Shown piece after piece: positions 61,785 through 64,000 of a stretch of DNA of 64,000 nucleotides (positions are counted from its first letter, which is position 1; every line of letters begins with the position of its first letter). Source of the stretch: Colletes latitarsis (Eukaryota; Arthropoda; Insecta; Hymenoptera; Colletidae); assembly GCF_051014445.1 (NCBI RefSeq), contig NC_135136.1:11674001-11738000 (forward strand), written 5' to 3'. The notes below the pieces were generated by a model. That model saw only the letters and a list, made by a program, of their open reading frames with translations, did no database searches and was not told the origin of the DNA. The translations under genes were made by a program, and so were the position numbers.

Positions 61785-62640
61785 CAATTAAACATGGTCT
61801 TGATAAATATTTTAGAGGATAACGCAAGGTATGTCTGGGATAGGCCAGGGATTTTCCCTCATCAGACTCATAGTTTCGCATATTTCCCATACTTGTTGGC
61901 CAGATCCTAGGCTTCCACTGGTTTGGATCACGTAGTAATGTGGAACCACACTGAAACAGACAATTAAACATGGTCTTGATAAATATTTTAGAGGATAACG
62001 CAAGGTATGTCTGGGATAGGCCAGGGATTTTCCCTCATCAGACTCATAGTTTCGCATTCTTCACATACTTGCTGAACTGATCCTGGGCTCTTCTGGATTG
62101 GATCACGTAGTAATGTGGTACCACACTGAAACTGTCAATTAAACCTGGTTTCCGTCAATATTTTACAGGATAACACATGTTAGATCTAGGTTAGGTCTAG
62201 GATTTGCCCTCATCAGCTTCATACTTTCGCATTCTTAACATACTTCTTGAACAGATCCTGGGTGTTTTCTGTTTCCTTTCACGTAGTAATGTGGTACCAC
62301 ACTGAAACTGTCAATTAAACGTGGCTTCGATCAATATTTTAGAGGATAACGCATGTTAGGTCTAGCTTAGGCCAGGGATTTGCCCTCATCAGGGTCATCC
62401 TTTCGCAGTTTTAACATACATGTTGACCAGAGCGAGGGTTTTTTCTGCTTTGGATCACGTAGCATAGTGGTACCACACTAAAACTGTCCAATAAAACAGG
62501 ATTCGATCAATATTTTATAGGATAACGCATGTTATGTCTGAGATAGGTCTGGGATTTGCCCTCATCAGGCTCATACTTTCGCGTTTTTCACATACTTGTT
62601 GAACAGATCCTGGGTTTTTTCTGGTTTGGATCACGTAGTA
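61785..62640. repeat. Single-monomer tandem duplication and continuation of B copy
   Basis: The monomer starting AATTAAACATGGTCTTGATA with CAAGGTATGTCTGGG, CCAGGGATTTTCCC and CTCATAGTTTCGC occurs at about 61785-61960 and again at about 61961-62136, with different tails (TTGGCCAGATCCTAGGC versus CTGAACTGATCCTGGGC). From about 62070 the sequence follows 55820-56390 at an offset of 6250 bp. Its corresponding single copy upstream is at about 55710-55885. Confidence 0.78.
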
Positions 62641-64000
62641 ATGTGGAACCACACTGAAACAGTCAATTAAACATGGCCTTGATAAATATTTTAGAGGATA
62701 ACGCGTGTTAGGTGTAGGTTAGGTCTAGGATTTGCCCCCATCAGACTCATACTTTCGCATTTTTCACATACTTGTTGAACAGATCCTGGGTTTTTTTCTG
62801 GTTTGGATCACGTAGTAGTGTGGTACCACACTGAAACAGCCGATTAAACCTGGTTTCGATCAATATTTTAGAGGATAACGCATGTTATGTCTAGGTTAGG
62901 CCTGGGATTTGCCCTCATCAGACTCATACTTTCGCATTCTTCACATACTTGTTGAACGGATCCTGGGTTTTTTCTGGTTTGCATCACGTTGTAATGTGGT
63001 ACCACACTGAAACAATCAGTTAAACCTGGTCTTGATAAATATATTAGAGGATAACGCATGTTAGGTCTGGGATAGGTCTGGGATTTGCCCTCATCAGGGA
63101 CATACTTTCGCAGTTTTAACATACATGTTGACCTGATCGAGGGTTTTTTCTCCTTTGGATCACGTAGTAAAGTGGTACCACACTAAAACAGTCAATTAAA
63201 CCTGGTTTCGATCAAAATTTTAGAGGATAACGCAAGTTATGTCTGGGATAGGTCTGGGATTTGCCCTCATCAGACTCATACTTTCGCGTTTTTCACATAC
63301 TTGTTGAACAGATCCTGGGTTTTTTCTGGTTTGGATCACGCAGTAATGTGGTACCACACTGCAACAGTTCACTAAACCTGGTTTCGATCAATATTTTAGA
63401 AGATAACGCATGTTATGTCTAGGTTAGGCCTGGGATTTGCCCTCATCAGACTCATACTTACGCATACTTCACATACTTGTTAAACAGATCCTGGGTTTTT
63501 TTCTGGTTTGGATCACGTAGTAATGTGGTACCACACTGAAACAGTCGATTAAACCTGGTTTCGATCAATATTTTTGAGGATAACGCATGTTAGGTCGAGG
63601 TTACGCCTGGGATTTTCCCTCATCAGACTCATAGATTCGCATCCTTCACATACTTGTTGAACAGATCCTGGGTTTTTTCTCGTTTGTATCACGCAGTAAT
63701 GTGGTACCACACGGAAACAGTCAACTGAACCTGGTTTCCATCAATATTTTAGAGGATAACGCAAGTTAGGTCTGGGATAGGTCTGGGATTTGCCCTCATC
63801 AGGGTCAAATTTTCGCATTTTTCACATACTTGTTGAACAGATCCTGGAATTTTTTCTGGTTTGGATCATGTGGTAGTGTGGTACCACACTGAAACAGACC
63901 ATTAAAACTGGTGTCGATTGATATTTTAGAGGATAACACACGTTAAGTCTAGGTTAGGTCTAGGATTTGCCCTCACCAGACTCATACTTTCGCATTCTTC
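62641..64000. repeat. Family B monomers at the right edge
   Basis: About eight regular B monomers at the end of the window with near-consensus B sequence and intact dyads (for example 62996, 63348 and 63525). The array does not end here; the last base lies within a monomer. Variants include GATCATGTGGTAGTGTGG near 63864 and CAACTGAACC near 63723. Confidence 0.82.
63554..63729. repeat. Representative family B monomer (176 bp)
   Basis: One B unit in the same phase, starting CCTGGTTTCGATCAATA; the next unit starts at 63730. Compared with A, it lacks the TTGGCC motif (TTGAACAGATCC instead) and the second CGCAT (CACAT instead), and it carries ATCAGACTC for ATCTGGCTC. The block from the T-rich tract through the GTGGTACCAC dyad to GAAACAGTC is essentially the same as in A, so this part is the most conserved between families. 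Confidence 0.88.

Larger units (their letters stand above)
1..64000. repeat. 176-bp tandem satellite array filling the whole window
   Basis: The same ~176-bp unit recurs head to tail from the first base to the last, always in the same orientation. Landmarks in each unit, in order, are AATATTTTAGAGGATAAC, a GGTTAGGTCTGGG-like stretch, a doubled TTCGCAT, CTTGTTGGCCAGATCC (or TTGAACAGATCC), TTTGGATCACGTAGTAATG, the dyad GTGGTACCAC and GAAACAGTCAATTAAACC. The landmark spacing is 176 bp, with indels of 1-2 bp. I saw no inversion, transposon, gene or unique interlude. Such arrays are typical of eukaryotic centromeric or pericentromeric heterochromatin; that placement is inferred. The family is not one I recognise. 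Confidence 0.97.
53516..64000. repeat. Satellite family B array, diverged, with truncated monomers
   Basis: About 61 monomers of a related but distinct family. Diagnostic B bases are CATCAGACTC, CATCAGGCTC or CATCAGGGTC in place of CATCTGGCTC, TTCACATAC in place of the second TTCGCATAC, TTGAACAGATCC in place of TTGGCCAGATCC, and GCATGTTAGG or CACGTTAGG in place of GCCGGTTATG. The period is still 176 bp (dyads at 59207 and 59383). By eye the A and B consensus monomers differ at about 15 positions (roughly 91% identity). Unlike A, B contains internally deleted monomers (near 53987 and 60400). In B the longer open frames lie on the minus strand, which is a composition effect and not evidence of genes. 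Confidence 0.92.

Noticed and set aside
53562..63122. Minus-strand open frames of 63-111 codons in family B (motif such as CLIDCFSVVPHYYVIQT)
   Set aside because: Same artefact on the other strand; they follow the monomer period and overlap the same conserved DNA block.
1..64000. CENP-B box (core TTCG, four bases, A, two bases, CGGG)
   Set aside because: The CGGG in TCTCGGGTAGG and the TTCG in TTTCGCAT are never in the required spacing in the monomers I read on either strand. A motif scan would settle it.
1..64000. CRISPR array
   Set aside because: Units are 176 bp with no short repeat and unique spacer alternation; all positions of the unit are shared.
1..64000. Identity with primate alpha satellite or Arabidopsis CEN180
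   Set aside because: Period (171 and about 178 bp) and sequence do not correspond; I see no shared motif of the known consensus sequences.

Overview
The window holds one kind of sequence from end to end: a head-to-tail satellite DNA array with a 176-bp monomer, about 365 whole or partial copies, all in the same orientation. I found no gene, RNA gene, transposon, CRISPR array or other unique DNA on either strand. The many open frames of about 70-165 codons are by-products of the repeat. The monomer is about 44% GC, and 176 is not a multiple of 3. A 64-kb tandem array with nested higher-order structure points to a eukaryotic chromosome, most likely centromeric or pericentromeric heterochromatin. 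I do not recognise the satellite family. It does not read like primate alpha satellite (171 bp) or Arabidopsis CEN180, and I cannot name the host.

Layout. Family A fills 1-53515 and family B fills 53516-64000; their consensus monomers differ at roughly 15 of 176 positions by eye. In A the period is kept very strictly: from the KpnI dyad at 69 to the one at 53018 is 301 periods with a net drift of only -27 bp and no truncated monomer. A is a patchwork of nested duplications. Bases 240-2330 recur at 4464-6380. A five-monomer (880-bp) unit is tandemly doubled at 2580-4315. A ~5.8-kb superblock (about 5995-11842) is repeated next to itself (about 11978-17648). Bases 17650-21540 are a local mosaic. 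A ~3-kb block at 21540-24590 recurs 21.3 kb downstream at 42990-45870. These two copies flank the most homogeneous part of the window, a twelve-monomer higher-order repeat (2108 bp) that runs from about 31 to 43 kb. Bases 45870-53515 are again mosaic, with a 352-bp dimer repeat and neighbouring near-identical single monomers.

Family B starts at a sharp junction at 53515/53516, where 49 bp of a monomer are missing. B carries two more internally deleted monomers, which hold two and three copies of an 11-bp unit, and a 1.85-kb block copied 6.4 kb away.

Nothing here encodes a pathway. Any function would come from the DNA itself: nucleosome-scale period, a conserved 12-bp dyad (TGTGGTACCACA) in most monomers, and array homogeneity. 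The most notable signals are the young 12-mer higher-order repeat, the dyad and its symmetry-preserving variants, and the contrast between phase-perfect A and disrupted B. Boundaries given as 'about' were read by eye and may be off by tens of bases.
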